DNA of 20,279 nucleotides. Source: a virus. Made by a program: the position numbers and the translations under genes. The DNA is taken from the IMG/VR virus record IMGVR_UViG_3300032249_000050, positions 1-20,279 of that record; one strand, written 5' to 3'. Below, piece by piece: positions 5,739 through 13,877 of this stretch. The first letter of the stretch is position 1; each line of letters begins with the position of its first letter. The notes beneath the pieces were generated by a model, which saw only the letters and a program-made list of their open reading frames with translations, was not told the origin of the DNA and ran no database searches.

Positions 5739-7943
5739 ATGCCGTTACAGAAGTTACAGTTTCGTCCAGGTGTCAACAGAGAAGGTACTGACTACTCCAA
5801 TGAGGGTGGTTGGTATGCTTGTGACAAGGTACGGTTTCGTTCTGGTTATCCTGAGAAGATTGGTGGTTGGATCCGCTTATCCAATGACACGTTTTTGGGT
5901 GTTTGCCGTATTTTGTGGAACTGGATTACTTTGGACGGATCTAACCTTTTAGGGCTTGGAACTAACCTAAAATACTATATTGAAGAAGGTGGTGCGTATA
6001 ACGACATTACCCCCATAAGAGTTACATTTACTGCAGTCTCTAGCCCAAACACGGTTAACTGCATATCAACCACAAACGGTTCTAATGTAGTTACATTAAC
6101 TATTGCAAACTACGGCGGCCTGACTAACGACTTTGTAACCATTACTGGTGCCAATGCTATTGGTACGATTACAGCTGCGGATATTAACCAAGAGCATCAG
6201 ATTACATATATTGATACTGCTAGGTTTTCGTTTGTGGTTGCAAACACAGCTAACACCACCGTGACTGCTGGTGGTGGCAATACTATAAATGTAGCCTTTC
6301 AGGTTAATACTGGCTTAGATACATTCGTTGTAGGCACTGGCTGGGGTGCAGGCACATGGCCTACTTATATTCAAACTTCATTAACTAATCCGTTTACTTG
6401 TACAAGTCCTAGCACCACAGTTACAGTAACTCAGACTGCTCACGGCCTTGCTAATGGCAACGCAGTTTATTTCAACAGCATATCTGGTAACGTTTGCGGA
6501 CAAGCATCTACCCCATTTATTAAGGCGTTTCCGATTACTGTAGTGAACGCTAATGCTTACACCTTCTCAACGGTTATCGGTGGCAATACGTACACCACAT
6601 CAAATAACGGCCCAACTGGTGGAACCGTTGTAGTTTCAACCCCCGTAGCTCCATTCCGCGGCTGGGGCGCTGCCGCTGCTGTAGGTGTTGGTCAGCAGTT
6701 ACGTCTTTGGACTAATGACAACTTTGGCGAAGACTTGCTTATTGCTCCTCGTGGCGGCTCAATTTATTACTGGGATGCAACTCTTGGTGTTTCAGAACGA
6801 GCAGTTTTGTTAAATACAGTATCTACAAACGAAGGATTTGCAGGCCAGTTTGTACCGAATACAACCAATCAGATTATTGGCTCGTCAATTCAGCGTTTTG
6901 CTATCTGTTTTGGCGCAAACCCATATGATCCAGGCGATGCTAATACAACATTTGACCCGCTTTTAGTGCGTTGGTCTGACCAAGAAAACCCCTACGACTG
7001 GGTTCCAGCCGCTACAAACCAGTCAGGTGAATACCGCCTTAACATTGGCTCGTTCATTATGTGTGCTGAATCTACCCGTCAGGAGATTTTAGTTTGGTCC
7101 GACGCCGCTATTTATTCTATGCAGTACTTAGGACCACCCTACGTTTGGGGTTTCCAGTTGTTGCAAGACAACATTTCTGTTATGGGGCCTAACGCCACTA
7201 TTACGATTAACAACGTAACTTACTGGATGGGCGTAGATAAATTCTTCTCGTACACAGGCCGTGTAGAAACCCTGCCTTGCTCGCTGTGGAAGTATGTATT
7301 TGAAGACATTAATAAAGATCAAGCGTTCCAAGTATTTGCTGGATCAAACGAAGCCTATAGCGAGGTATGGTGGTTCTACTGCTCTGAAAACAGTAACACA
7401 ATTGACAAGTACATAATTTACAACTACCTTGAGCGGGTATGGTCGTACGGCACAATGATAAGAACTGCTTGGCTTGATTCCCCATTACGTCAATACCCAA
7501 TGGCTGCATACCCAACAGACAACCGTATCCTGTACCACGAAGCTAACGTAGATGATGTATCAGGGTTAACCCCAGTAGCAATTGAATCGTATATCCAATC
7601 ATCTGACTTTGACATTGGTGACGGGCACAACTTTGGCTTTGTATGGCGCATCCTGCCAGACATTACGTTTAACGGCTCAAATGTTAATGAACCCAAGGTA
7701 GTAATGACCGTTCGCCCACGCAGGAACTCTGGAGCACAATACGGCATTTCAGACTCACCTGACGTACAAAGCGACCAGAACTACACAAATCAACGCAATT
7801 ATGACGTGCAGTTATTTGACGGTCAGGTATATACCCGCCTTCGTGGACGCCAGATGGCATTTAGGATTACGTCTACAGACTTAGGCGTAGCTTGGCAGTT
7901 AGGTAGCCCACGGATTGACATTAGAAATGATGGTAGGCGTTAA
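5739..7943 (+). CDS. Tail hub/nozzle-like structural protein (DNA-stabilisation type)
   Basis: A 734-residue protein. The N-terminus (LQFRPGVNREGTDYSNEGGW and CDKVRFRSGYPEKIGGW) and the core (LRLWTNDNFGEDLLIAPRGG around 321-340, then IYYWD) are patterns I recognise from podovirus tail structural proteins, probably beta-propeller hubs comparable in role to T7 gp12 (794 residues) or P22 gp10 (472 residues). That placement is from memory and gene order. Two beta-rich inserts interrupt the core, at about 95-195 (ending in GGGNTINVAF) and about 215-303 (with an AHGLANGNAVYF motif). The SD AGGG (5727-5730) lies within the endolysin end. The stop overlaps the next start (TAATG). By analogy it would sit below the portal and adaptor and close the channel after packaging. 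Confidence 0.65.
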   Translation: MPLQKLQFRPGVNREGTDYSNEGGWYACDKVRFRSGYPEKIGGWIRLSNDTFLGVCRILWNWITLDGSNLLGLGTNLKYYIEEGGAYNDITPIRVTFTAVSSPNTVNCISTTNGSNVVTLTIANYGGLTNDFVTITGANAIGTITAADINQEHQITYIDTARFSFVVANTANTTVTAGGGNTINVAFQVNTGLDTFVVGTGWGAGTWPTYIQTSLTNPFTCTSPSTTVTVTQTAHGLANGNAVYFNSISGNVCGQASTPFIKAFPITVVNANAYTFSTVIGGNTYTTSNNGPTGGTVVVSTPVAPFRGWGAAAAVGVGQQLRLWTNDNFGEDLLIAPRGGSIYYWDATLGVSERAVLLNTVSTNEGFAGQFVPNTTNQIIGSSIQRFAICFGANPYDPGDANTTFDPLLVRWSDQENPYDWVPAATNQSGEYRLNIGSFIMCAESTRQEILVWSDAAIYSMQYLGPPYVWGFQLLQDNISVMGPNATITINNVTYWMGVDKFFSYTGRVETLPCSLWKYVFEDINKDQAFQVFAGSNEAYSEVWWFYCSENSNTIDKYIIYNYLERVWSYGTMIRTAWLDSPLRQYPMAAYPTDNRILYHEANVDDVSGLTPVAIESYIQSSDFDIGDGHNFGFVWRILPDITFNGSNVNEPKVVMTVRPRRNSGAQYGISDSPDVQSDQNYTNQRNYDVQLFDGQVYTRLRGRQMAFRITSTDLGVAWQLGSPRIDIRNDGRR

Positions 7944-8284
7944 TGGCTGTTACCCCACTCCGTCCTTCTAAAGCACCCAATTTACTGGTTGCGCCGATTG
8001 TTTATGACCAGCGTTATATTGACCAGCTTAATAACGCCCTGCGTTTATATTTCAACCAAATTGATAACTTTACCCAGAACGTTACTGTGCCCCCATCTGG
8101 CACTACAGCAAACAGACCAACCGAGCGGCTAGAAGTGGGGCAGTATTACTTTGATACAAGCCTTGGGTATCCGATCTATTGGAATGGTGTAGATTGGGTA
8201 AATGCCCTTGGATACCCTTTGATCTTCTTAACAGGCGTAAAAACAATAGGAATAGTTGGTACTGTAACGGTTACAACGGTATAA
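7943..8284 (+). CDS. Small virion protein ending in one copy of the 22-residue repeat
   Basis: A 113-residue protein. Residues 15-45 form an amphipathic helix (DQRYIDQLNNALRLYFNQID). Residues 55-85 carry a beta motif seen in many phage proteins (NRPTERLEVGQYYFDTSLGY followed by PIYWNG). The last 19 residues (from FLTGVKTIGIVGTVTV) match the repeat consensus of the protein at 1007-1993. It starts inside the stop of the nozzle gene (TAATG), so it is translated with it. It may attach to the nozzle and bind the repeat protein or its fibre through the shared repeat. The following 42-base gap has no clear terminator or promoter. Confidence 0.7.
   Translation: MAVTPLRPSKAPNLLVAPIVYDQRYIDQLNNALRLYFNQIDNFTQNVTVPPSGTTANRPTERLEVGQYYFDTSLGYPIYWNGVDWVNALGYPLIFLTGVKTIGIVGTVTVTTV
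8225..8281 (+). repeat. Single dispersed copy of the 22-residue repeat
   Basis: It encodes FLTGVKTIGIVGTVTVTTV, which aligns with the LTGVKAVGRIGNVTVT consensus of 1079-1804 about 6.4 kb away. It forms the C-terminus of the 113-residue protein. Confidence 0.75.
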
Positions 8285-8326
8285 CAACATGATAAACTTT
8301 AACATAATTAACCCCAAGGTACGCTT

Positions 8327-9871
8327 ATGAGCCTACATACCGCAGCAAAATACTTAGAATCCCAAGGCCGGGGGAACGACAAGATGCTCGTTCATATGAC
8401 TCCTAATGAAGTCAAGGGGTTACAAAGTCTAGCTATGGCTGCTGGGGGGTCTCTCTCAATTAACCCACAAACGGGTCTTGCAGAAGCAGGGTTTTTAGAG
8501 TCTATTCTCCCAATGCTCGCAGGTGCAGGCTTAATGATGATTCCAGGAGTTGGGCCTTTAGCTGCTGCTGGTATGGTTGGGGGTGCAACTGGTATTGCTA
8601 CTGGAAGCCTAGAAAAAGGCTTAATGGCTGGCCTTGGCGCATATGGTGGTGCTGGGTTAGCAGGTAGTTTATCTAGTGCTGGGGGTTCTGCGTTAGCTGA
8701 GGCGGGGGGTAAAGCTGCTACTGATTTAGGTACTGAAGCTGTTAGTAGCAACTTAAGTGGTCAAGTTATGGATGCTAGTAGAGGCATGATTGAACCAAAC
8801 ATAACAGAAATAGCGCAAAGCACCCTTACCCCACAAAATTTCCCTAACATGACGCCAGACCAGTTAACTAGTCTTCAGTCACAAGTACCCAATATGGCTA
8901 ATCCAATGGAAGGTGTACGCGCTGCTGGTATGGCTAATGCTACTACTGACTTAACTCCAACAGCAGCTATGGGTAAAGGTCTTAGTGCAATAACTAGCTC
9001 ACCCAGTGCAGCGGGTAGCTTCCTTAAAGACAACATACTTAGTATAGGTGCTGCTGCAGTTCCAGTTTTAGCACAAGATACCCAAGATACCCAAGGCTAC
9101 CAGCCAATGACAGAAGAAGAGGAAAGCAACTTAAAACGCATTTCTCCTAATTTCAGAGCTATGCAGCCCACTACACCAAATCCATATTATCAAGCTCAGT
9201 ATCCAATGTATGCTAGTGGTGGGCCTGTAGAGCGTATGAGTCAGATGAACACAGCTTTAAACCCGCAAGGTGGTCTATATCCACAGGGCATGATTGATAA
9301 GACTCAATACGCATTACCTACTCAACGCCCAACTAGTATGGAAGTAGTAGACGCTGGCGCTCAAAGAATGTTTGCGGAAGGCGGTATCACCCGTTATGCT
9401 CCTGGTGGGGTTGCTCACTTACCTGTAAAAGGTACATACCGTGATTCTGACTCAGCTACGGCAAATAAAGATGCTTACGAAGCTGCGATGATTCGCCTAA
9501 ATAAAATTCGCAAAGGTGCTAACTTATCTAGTGTCAACATGCCTAAGTCTAATGTTAAGGGTTTGGGTGACTTACCTGAACTTGCAGCGGGAGGTAGCCT
9601 AGGAGGATATTCAGATGGTGGTCGCATGCTTAAAGGGCTTGGTGATGGTATGTCTGACTCTATCCCTGCTACGATTGGTAACAAACAACCCGCTAGATTG
9701 GCTGATGGTGAATTTGTGGTTCCAGCCGATGTAGTCTCCCATTTAGGTAATGGCTCAACTGATGCGGGTGCTAAGAAGCTCTACAGCATGATGGACAAGA
9801 TTCGCAAAGCCCGTACAGGTACAAAGAAACAAGGCAAAAAGATTAACCCTAACAAATATTTACCTGCGTAG
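8327..9871 (+). CDS. Virion protein with hydrophobic glycine-rich domain and double-glycine motifs (probable internal protein)
   Basis: A 514-residue protein. The N-terminal 40 residues are helical. Residues 55-125 are hydrophobic and Gly/Ala-rich (FLESILPMLAGAGLMMIPGV onwards), able to enter membranes. Residues 125-290 are Thr/Ser/Pro/Gln-rich. From 295 a series of short [YFL]AxGG motifs appears (Gly pairs at 298, 352, 360, 422, 426 and 431). The C-terminus has a well-conserved-looking block (GLGDGMSDSIPATIGNKQPA, then LADGEFVVPADVV and GNGSTDAGAKKLY) ending in a Lys-rich tail. I recognise this block from tape-measure-like or internal proteins of many aquatic phages. The SD AAGG (8316-8319) is 7 bases before the start. 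By order it is likely packaged in the particle and may be ejected; enzymatic motifs are not seen. Confidence 0.68.
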   Translation: MSLHTAAKYLESQGRGNDKMLVHMTPNEVKGLQSLAMAAGGSLSINPQTGLAEAGFLESILPMLAGAGLMMIPGVGPLAAAGMVGGATGIATGSLEKGLMAGLGAYGGAGLAGSLSSAGGSALAEAGGKAATDLGTEAVSSNLSGQVMDASRGMIEPNITEIAQSTLTPQNFPNMTPDQLTSLQSQVPNMANPMEGVRAAGMANATTDLTPTAAMGKGLSAITSSPSAAGSFLKDNILSIGAAAVPVLAQDTQDTQGYQPMTEEEESNLKRISPNFRAMQPTTPNPYYQAQYPMYASGGPVERMSQMNTALNPQGGLYPQGMIDKTQYALPTQRPTSMEVVDAGAQRMFAEGGITRYAPGGVAHLPVKGTYRDSDSATANKDAYEAAMIRLNKIRKGANLSSVNMPKSNVKGLGDLPELAAGGSLGGYSDGGRMLKGLGDGMSDSIPATIGNKQPARLADGEFVVPADVVSHLGNGSTDAGAKKLYSMMDKIRKARTGTKKQGKKINPNKYLPA

Positions 9872-9880
9872 GAGAACAGC

Positions 9881-10543
9881 ATGGGCGGAATGGTTTCTGG
9901 AGCAGCACAAAAAATAGGTTCAACCTCCCCTAGTGGTGGTAAATCAAGCCCAGCTCCTCAAAATGCATATGGCTCATCTTATCAAGCTCCCGCGGCAAAC
10001 GTATATCAACCTTCTTATCTCGCCCCTCAACAAGGTATGGGTGGTGGTAAATCTAGTGGTTTAGGTTCTGGTGGTTATGGTGGTGTTCCTGCATTTAATC
10101 AACAGCCTATGGGTAATATAGGGCAAGCAGTTCAAAATTTAGTTGGTGGTAAGTCTAGCGATATGGGTCAAGGAGGCTATCAATCTGCCCCCTCGTTTAA
10201 CCCGTATCAACAGCAACAATTTAACCCGTATCAACAACAGCAATTTAGCCCGTACCAACAGCAACAAGGCGTTTCTGGGTTACAAGGTTTATATAACAGC
10301 ATGATGGGTCAACAACAGCAAATGCGGCAGCCAATGCAGCGGCAGCCAATGCAACAGTATCAAGATCCAGCTTTACAATATAGACCTAGCATGCAAAACG
10401 CACAGTCGGCTTTATCTAGAGTAAGACCTAGCGTACAAAGGCAAGGGCAAGATGCGCAAGCTGCACGTATTGCGGAGTTAGAAGCTCAATTAGCAAGTGG
10501 GGGCAATTATGGTAATCCGACTTATAGCTATGATGCTGGTTAA
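9881..10543 (+). CDS. Gln/Gly/Pro-rich low-complexity virion protein
   Basis: A 220-residue protein. The GGKSS motif recurs at residues 19, 55 and 89, the last two within a longer repeat (GGKSS[GD][LM]GxGGYxxxPxFN). Three perfect eight-residue units FNPYQQQQ (the third FSPYQQQQ) fill residues 106-129, followed by a Gln/Met-rich stretch. The last 40 residues contain a short helix (DAQAARIAELEAQLAS) and a Tyr/Gly end. The SD AGGAG overlaps the stop of the previous gene. Composition resembles intrinsically disordered, prion-like sequence. No enzymatic domain is seen. Its place between large internal-type proteins suggests a virion component or assembly factor. It is possibly a fast-evolving spacer gene. 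Confidence 0.62.
   Translation: MGGMVSGAAQKIGSTSPSGGKSSPAPQNAYGSSYQAPAANVYQPSYLAPQQGMGGGKSSGLGSGGYGGVPAFNQQPMGNIGQAVQNLVGGKSSDMGQGGYQSAPSFNPYQQQQFNPYQQQQFSPYQQQQGVSGLQGLYNSMMGQQQQMRQPMQRQPMQQYQDPALQYRPSMQNAQSALSRVRPSVQRQGQDAQAARIAELEAQLASGGNYGNPTYSYDAG
10196..10267 (+). repeat. Three tandem 24-bp repeats (FNPYQQQQ)
   Basis: Units at 10196-10219, 10220-10243 and 10244-10267 encode F[NS]PYQQQQ in frame. They differ at only a few synonymous positions plus one Asn-to-Ser change, so unlike the 66-bp repeats these are a fairly recent expansion, probably variable in number between relatives. Confidence 0.9.
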
Positions 10544-10566
10544 ACAATTAACAGGAGATTTACTAA

Positions 10567-10998
10567 ATGCTACAAAGCGCTCAGTCGTTCGAGGCTAAAA
10601 AAGTTGCAGCAGAGATTTTATTAAGAGAAGTAGGTTTACAGCCATGCGGGGACTTAGAAGCCTTGTTTTGGACTGACGAAGAGAATAATATTGAGTGGGT
10701 GATAGGTTACACAGCATTTATTGGTAAGACCTGTCAGATGCATATGGTAAATCTTAAGGGCGGGTATACCCCTAAAGGTTTGTTATTTGGTGCTTTTGAT
10801 TTCCCGTTTAATTACTGCGGGTTAGAAAAAGCCTTTGGAATTGTTAATAGTCTTAATACAAAGGCTATGGAGTACGACCAGAAGTTAGGGTTTAAAGAGG
10901 CTATCCGTTTTCCTGGGATGCATGCAGACGGTGGCGATATGGTTGTTTTTGAAATGGACAAAGCTGATTGCAGATGGATCAGGGAGCATAGAAAATGA
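10567..10998 (+). CDS. GNAT-like protein, acetyl-CoA loop apparently degenerate
   Basis: A 143-residue protein. The C-terminal half (FGIVNSLNTKAMEYDQKLGF followed by EAIRFPG) matches GNAT motif B, with the usual Asn, Ala, Tyr and LGF positions and a closing strand (DMVVFEM). The acyl-CoA pyrophosphate loop (Q/RxxGxG/A) expected before it is not clear; the nearest candidate is YTPKGLLFGAF around 67-77. The SD AGGAG (10553-10557) supports the start. The stop overlaps the next start by 4 bases (ATGA). T7 gp13 is a small protein of similar size that I recall as belonging to the acetyltransferase fold and that also precedes the internal virion genes, so a structural or assembly role is as likely as catalysis. 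Confidence 0.65.
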   Translation: MLQSAQSFEAKKVAAEILLREVGLQPCGDLEALFWTDEENNIEWVIGYTAFIGKTCQMHMVNLKGGYTPKGLLFGAFDFPFNYCGLEKAFGIVNSLNTKAMEYDQKLGFKEAIRFPGMHADGGDMVVFEMDKADCRWIREHRK

Positions 10999-13865
10999 AT
11001 TTACTTGGGATGAAACGGAAGCTGTTGCCACTTAGCGGACCTATGGGCGGCGGCGGTAAAGGCGGTGGTGGTTCTCCTGGCCCTCAACAGGTTACTAGTA
11101 CAACTACGTCTTCCAATATCCCTGAGTACGCTCGTCCTTATGTAGAGAACATGCTCCAGTCTGCACAAACGCAGATTTATAACGATGACATGACAAGTTT
11201 TAGGCCATATACGCCATATAGTTCAGATCCAAACAAATACTTTGCTGGTTTTTCTCCAATGCAACAAGAGGCACAGCAAGCTGCTTATAACTTGCAAACT
11301 CCAGGTCAATTTGGATTAGGTTCTGAATTGGCAGGGCAGGCTGGTATTCAGTCTTTGGGCGCGCAACAACAAGCAAATTTTTTAGGTAATCAAGCTTTAG
11401 GTTATGGGCAAGCTGGCTCTATGTATGGTGGTGCGGGTGCCGAACAAGCAATGCAAGCCGCTCAACGTGCGCAACAACAAGCTCAAATGTACGGACGCCA
11501 AGGTGCGGGTTATGGCGCCGCCGCCGCTGGTTTATCTCCAGAAGCACAACAGTATGGTCAACAAGCTGCTAATATTGGTATGGGTGGTTTAGGTTTTGGT
11601 GCTATGGGCGCTGGGTATGGCGGTCGCGGTGCGCAAGCTGCGGAACAAGGGTTTGGTGCAGGTGCACAGTTTGCACAACAAGCTACTGATCCAAGAGCCA
11701 TCCAAGCATATATGTCTCCCTATATGCAAAATGTGGTGGACTACCAAAAAACACAAGCTGCTCGTGATTATCAGATTGCTCAACAAGCCCGTCAAGCAGG
11801 TGCCGTTGCTAAAGGTGCCTTTGGTGGTAGCCGTCAAGCTATTGAAAATGCAGAAGCTCAGCGTAACTTAATGAGTCAGTTGCAAGGCATTGAGGGTATG
11901 GGCGCACAAAAGGCGTTTGAAGATGCACAACGGCAACAACAGTTTGGCGCTAACTTAGGGCTCCAAGGATTACAAGCAGGTTATGGCGGTCTTGGCATTG
12001 GTATGCAAGGTGCTCAAACAGGGCTACAAGGGCTTGGTACTGCAATGCAAGGCCAACAAGCAGGGTTAGCTGGTTTAGGTCAAGCTGGTAGTTTGCTTGG
12101 TCAGGGTATGCAAGGTGCTGGTGTTGGCTTGTCTGGTGTGGGCCAGCAGTTAGGCGCTGGCAATCTAGGACTTCAGGGTACTGCACAGGGTATTCAGGGT
12201 GCACAAGCTGGTATGCAAGGTGTTCAAGGCGCTACTCAAGCGGGACAGTATGGTTTAGCAGGCTTAGGTCAAGCTACTCAGGCAGGGTCTGCATTAGGTA
12301 ATTTAGGCGGTCAACAACTTGGTGCTCAACAAAATATTATTAATACTCAAAGTACGCTAGGCGGACAGCAGCAGGCAATGGAACAGCAGAAGATTAATCA
12401 AGCTATCCAAGACTTTGCTACACAGCAGCAGTATCCGTTCATGCAACTGGGTATGCTCAACAACTTACTCCGTGGCTTGCCAATGCAATCCATGAGCACT
12501 CAACAATATCAAGCTGCTCCTAGCATGCTAACCCAGGGTCTGGGCGCTGCAGGTACTCTAGCTGGCGCTTACAAAGCATTTGGCGCTAAAGAAGGCGGTG
12601 TTGTTAAGGGACTTAAGGCTGGCGGGGCAGTAGCTAAATACGCTGCAGGAGGCAATACAAGCAGTGAGGTTGTTAATAGCGTTCGCGGCAAGTTAGCCCA
12701 AATGGATGAAGCTCAGCTACAGCAAATAATGAAAACATCATCAAGCCAAGAAGTTCGTGAAATGGCTGCTGAAGTGTTGATGGAAAAGAAAATGGCTATG
12801 CAGGCTGAACAACAAGCCCCGCAAGTACCAATGAGTGAAGGTATTGCAGCATTACCTGCTCCTGCTATGGACCAAATGGCTGGTGGTGGCATTGTTGCCT
12901 TTGCTGAAGGTGATTTGGTTAACGAAGAAGAAGATTTAAAGTATCAAAACATGATCCAACGCCAGCGTGAAGCTGCGGGTATTACTGGTCCAGCTAATAC
13001 AAAGTTTAAAGAGTTTTTGGCTTCCCAAGTAGGTGCTTTGCCCGGAATGAAAGAGCAAGCTAAGGGTCAGATGATGATGGACTACTTCTCTAACTTTGGT
13101 ACACAACCCGGCGGTGCACTCTTTGCTGGCCTTAAAGCAGCTAAAGAAGTTGGTCCACAATTTAAAGCAACTGCTGATAAGCTCAATAAAGCCGAAATGG
13201 ACTTGATGAAGGGTCAAGCTGATCTCGAGCAGGCCGATCGCCTTGAGAAACTTGGTTTGGTTGATAAAGCAAATGCATTACGAGATAAATACGATGAGCG
13301 TGCAGCTGCTTATAAACGCACAATGGACGCTGCTAGGATTCAAGCTCAGGCATCTATGGCTTCCGCTGCCCGTGCTACTGATTTAGATAGAGATGCTGAC
13401 GCGTACTTTAATCTGTTAGTTGGTGAAGGTATGGATCCTAAAGATCCAAAAACCAAAGCACTTGCACGTCAAAAAGCCCGTGAAGGTGCAAACCCATACG
13501 CTCAAGGCAAGCTTGATCTCCAAACCGAAGCTGCTATTACTGCTCGTGAAAAAGATGATTCTCAGCTTAAAGCCTTACGTACGCAACTTGCCATAGCGGA
13601 CGACAAAGACAAACCAAAAATTATGGCGGATATGGAAACTCGTAGACAGCAGATCCGTGCAGAAATTACCAAGCCACCTGCTCCTGGGACTACCACTCCT
13701 CCCCCTGGTGCTCCTGCTCCTGGTGCCCCTGCAAATGCACGTCCTATGGTAGCTGCTCCCCCCGCTGCTGTTGACATGCTAAAAAACAACGACACACCTG
13801 AAATGCGTAAGAATTTTGATGCTATATTTGGGGCTGGAGCCGCTGCTAAAGCGCTAGGTAAATAA
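10995..13865 (+). CDS. Large Gly/Ala/Gln-rich internal virion protein with glycine heptads
   Basis: A 956-residue protein. After a Gly-rich start comes a conserved-looking segment (IPEYARPYVENMLQSAQ, then FAGFSPMQQ). Residues 110-230 are Gln/Ala/Gly-rich. Residues 239-310 hold a block seen in many phage proteins (YMSPYMQNVVDYQ and GAFGGSR at 274-280). Residues 318-443 are about 18 heptads of the type GxxxG[LM]Q. Double-glycine motifs lie at 534, 541 and 630-632. About 720-790 is coiled coil, and 893-917 a Pro-rich linker. The end (VDMLKNNDTPEMRKNFDAIF then GAGAA) is another recurring terminal motif. The SD AGGGAG (10981-10986) supports this ATG. By composition and place it resembles ejection proteins such as T7 gp14/gp15 or P22 gp20, which form a conduit across the envelope; this is inference, no homology was tested. 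Confidence 0.65.
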   Translation: MNLLGMKRKLLPLSGPMGGGGKGGGGSPGPQQVTSTTTSSNIPEYARPYVENMLQSAQTQIYNDDMTSFRPYTPYSSDPNKYFAGFSPMQQEAQQAAYNLQTPGQFGLGSELAGQAGIQSLGAQQQANFLGNQALGYGQAGSMYGGAGAEQAMQAAQRAQQQAQMYGRQGAGYGAAAAGLSPEAQQYGQQAANIGMGGLGFGAMGAGYGGRGAQAAEQGFGAGAQFAQQATDPRAIQAYMSPYMQNVVDYQKTQAARDYQIAQQARQAGAVAKGAFGGSRQAIENAEAQRNLMSQLQGIEGMGAQKAFEDAQRQQQFGANLGLQGLQAGYGGLGIGMQGAQTGLQGLGTAMQGQQAGLAGLGQAGSLLGQGMQGAGVGLSGVGQQLGAGNLGLQGTAQGIQGAQAGMQGVQGATQAGQYGLAGLGQATQAGSALGNLGGQQLGAQQNIINTQSTLGGQQQAMEQQKINQAIQDFATQQQYPFMQLGMLNNLLRGLPMQSMSTQQYQAAPSMLTQGLGAAGTLAGAYKAFGAKEGGVVKGLKAGGAVAKYAAGGNTSSEVVNSVRGKLAQMDEAQLQQIMKTSSSQEVREMAAEVLMEKKMAMQAEQQAPQVPMSEGIAALPAPAMDQMAGGGIVAFAEGDLVNEEEDLKYQNMIQRQREAAGITGPANTKFKEFLASQVGALPGMKEQAKGQMMMDYFSNFGTQPGGALFAGLKAAKEVGPQFKATADKLNKAEMDLMKGQADLEQADRLEKLGLVDKANALRDKYDERAAAYKRTMDAARIQAQASMASAARATDLDRDADAYFNLLVGEGMDPKDPKTKALARQKAREGANPYAQGKLDLQTEAAITAREKDDSQLKALRTQLAIADDKDKPKIMADMETRRQQIRAEITKPPAPGTTTPPPGAPAPGAPANARPMVAAPPAAVDMLKNNDTPEMRKNFDAIFGAGAAAKALGK
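11946..12323 (+). repeat. About 18 degenerate glycine-rich heptads
   Basis: Residues 318-443 divide without gaps into seven-residue units such as GANLGLQ, GLGIGMQ, GAQTGLQ, GLGTAMQ, GQQAGLA, GAQAGMQ and GLGQATQ. Position 1 is Gly in most, position 5 often Gly or Ala, position 6 Leu/Met/Ile and position 7 Gln. The result is a chain of GxxxG motifs, typical of tightly packed helices. Confidence 0.78.
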
Positions 13866-13877
13866 TAAGGGGTTTAA

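Noticed and set aside
8285-8326. Promoter in the largest gap between + strand genes
   Set aside because: AT-rich with a loose TAACAT element but no convincing -35/-10 pair; gene order suggests read-through from the nozzle gene.
8327-9871. Tape-measure protein of a long-tailed phage
   Set aside because: Too short and without the long continuous coiled coil; no tail-tube, tail-assembly chaperone or sheath gene nearby. The shared C-terminal motifs alone are not decisive.
11404-11871. Overlapping genes in other frames of the Gln/Gly-rich 956-residue gene
   Set aside because: Open frames arise because CAA/GGT-rich sequence contains few stops in alternative frames; the peptides are Lys/Leu/Gln-biased and no SD was seen.
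12000-12323. Collagen-like GXY repeat
   Set aside because: Glycines recur every seven and often four residues, not every three, and prolines are absent.
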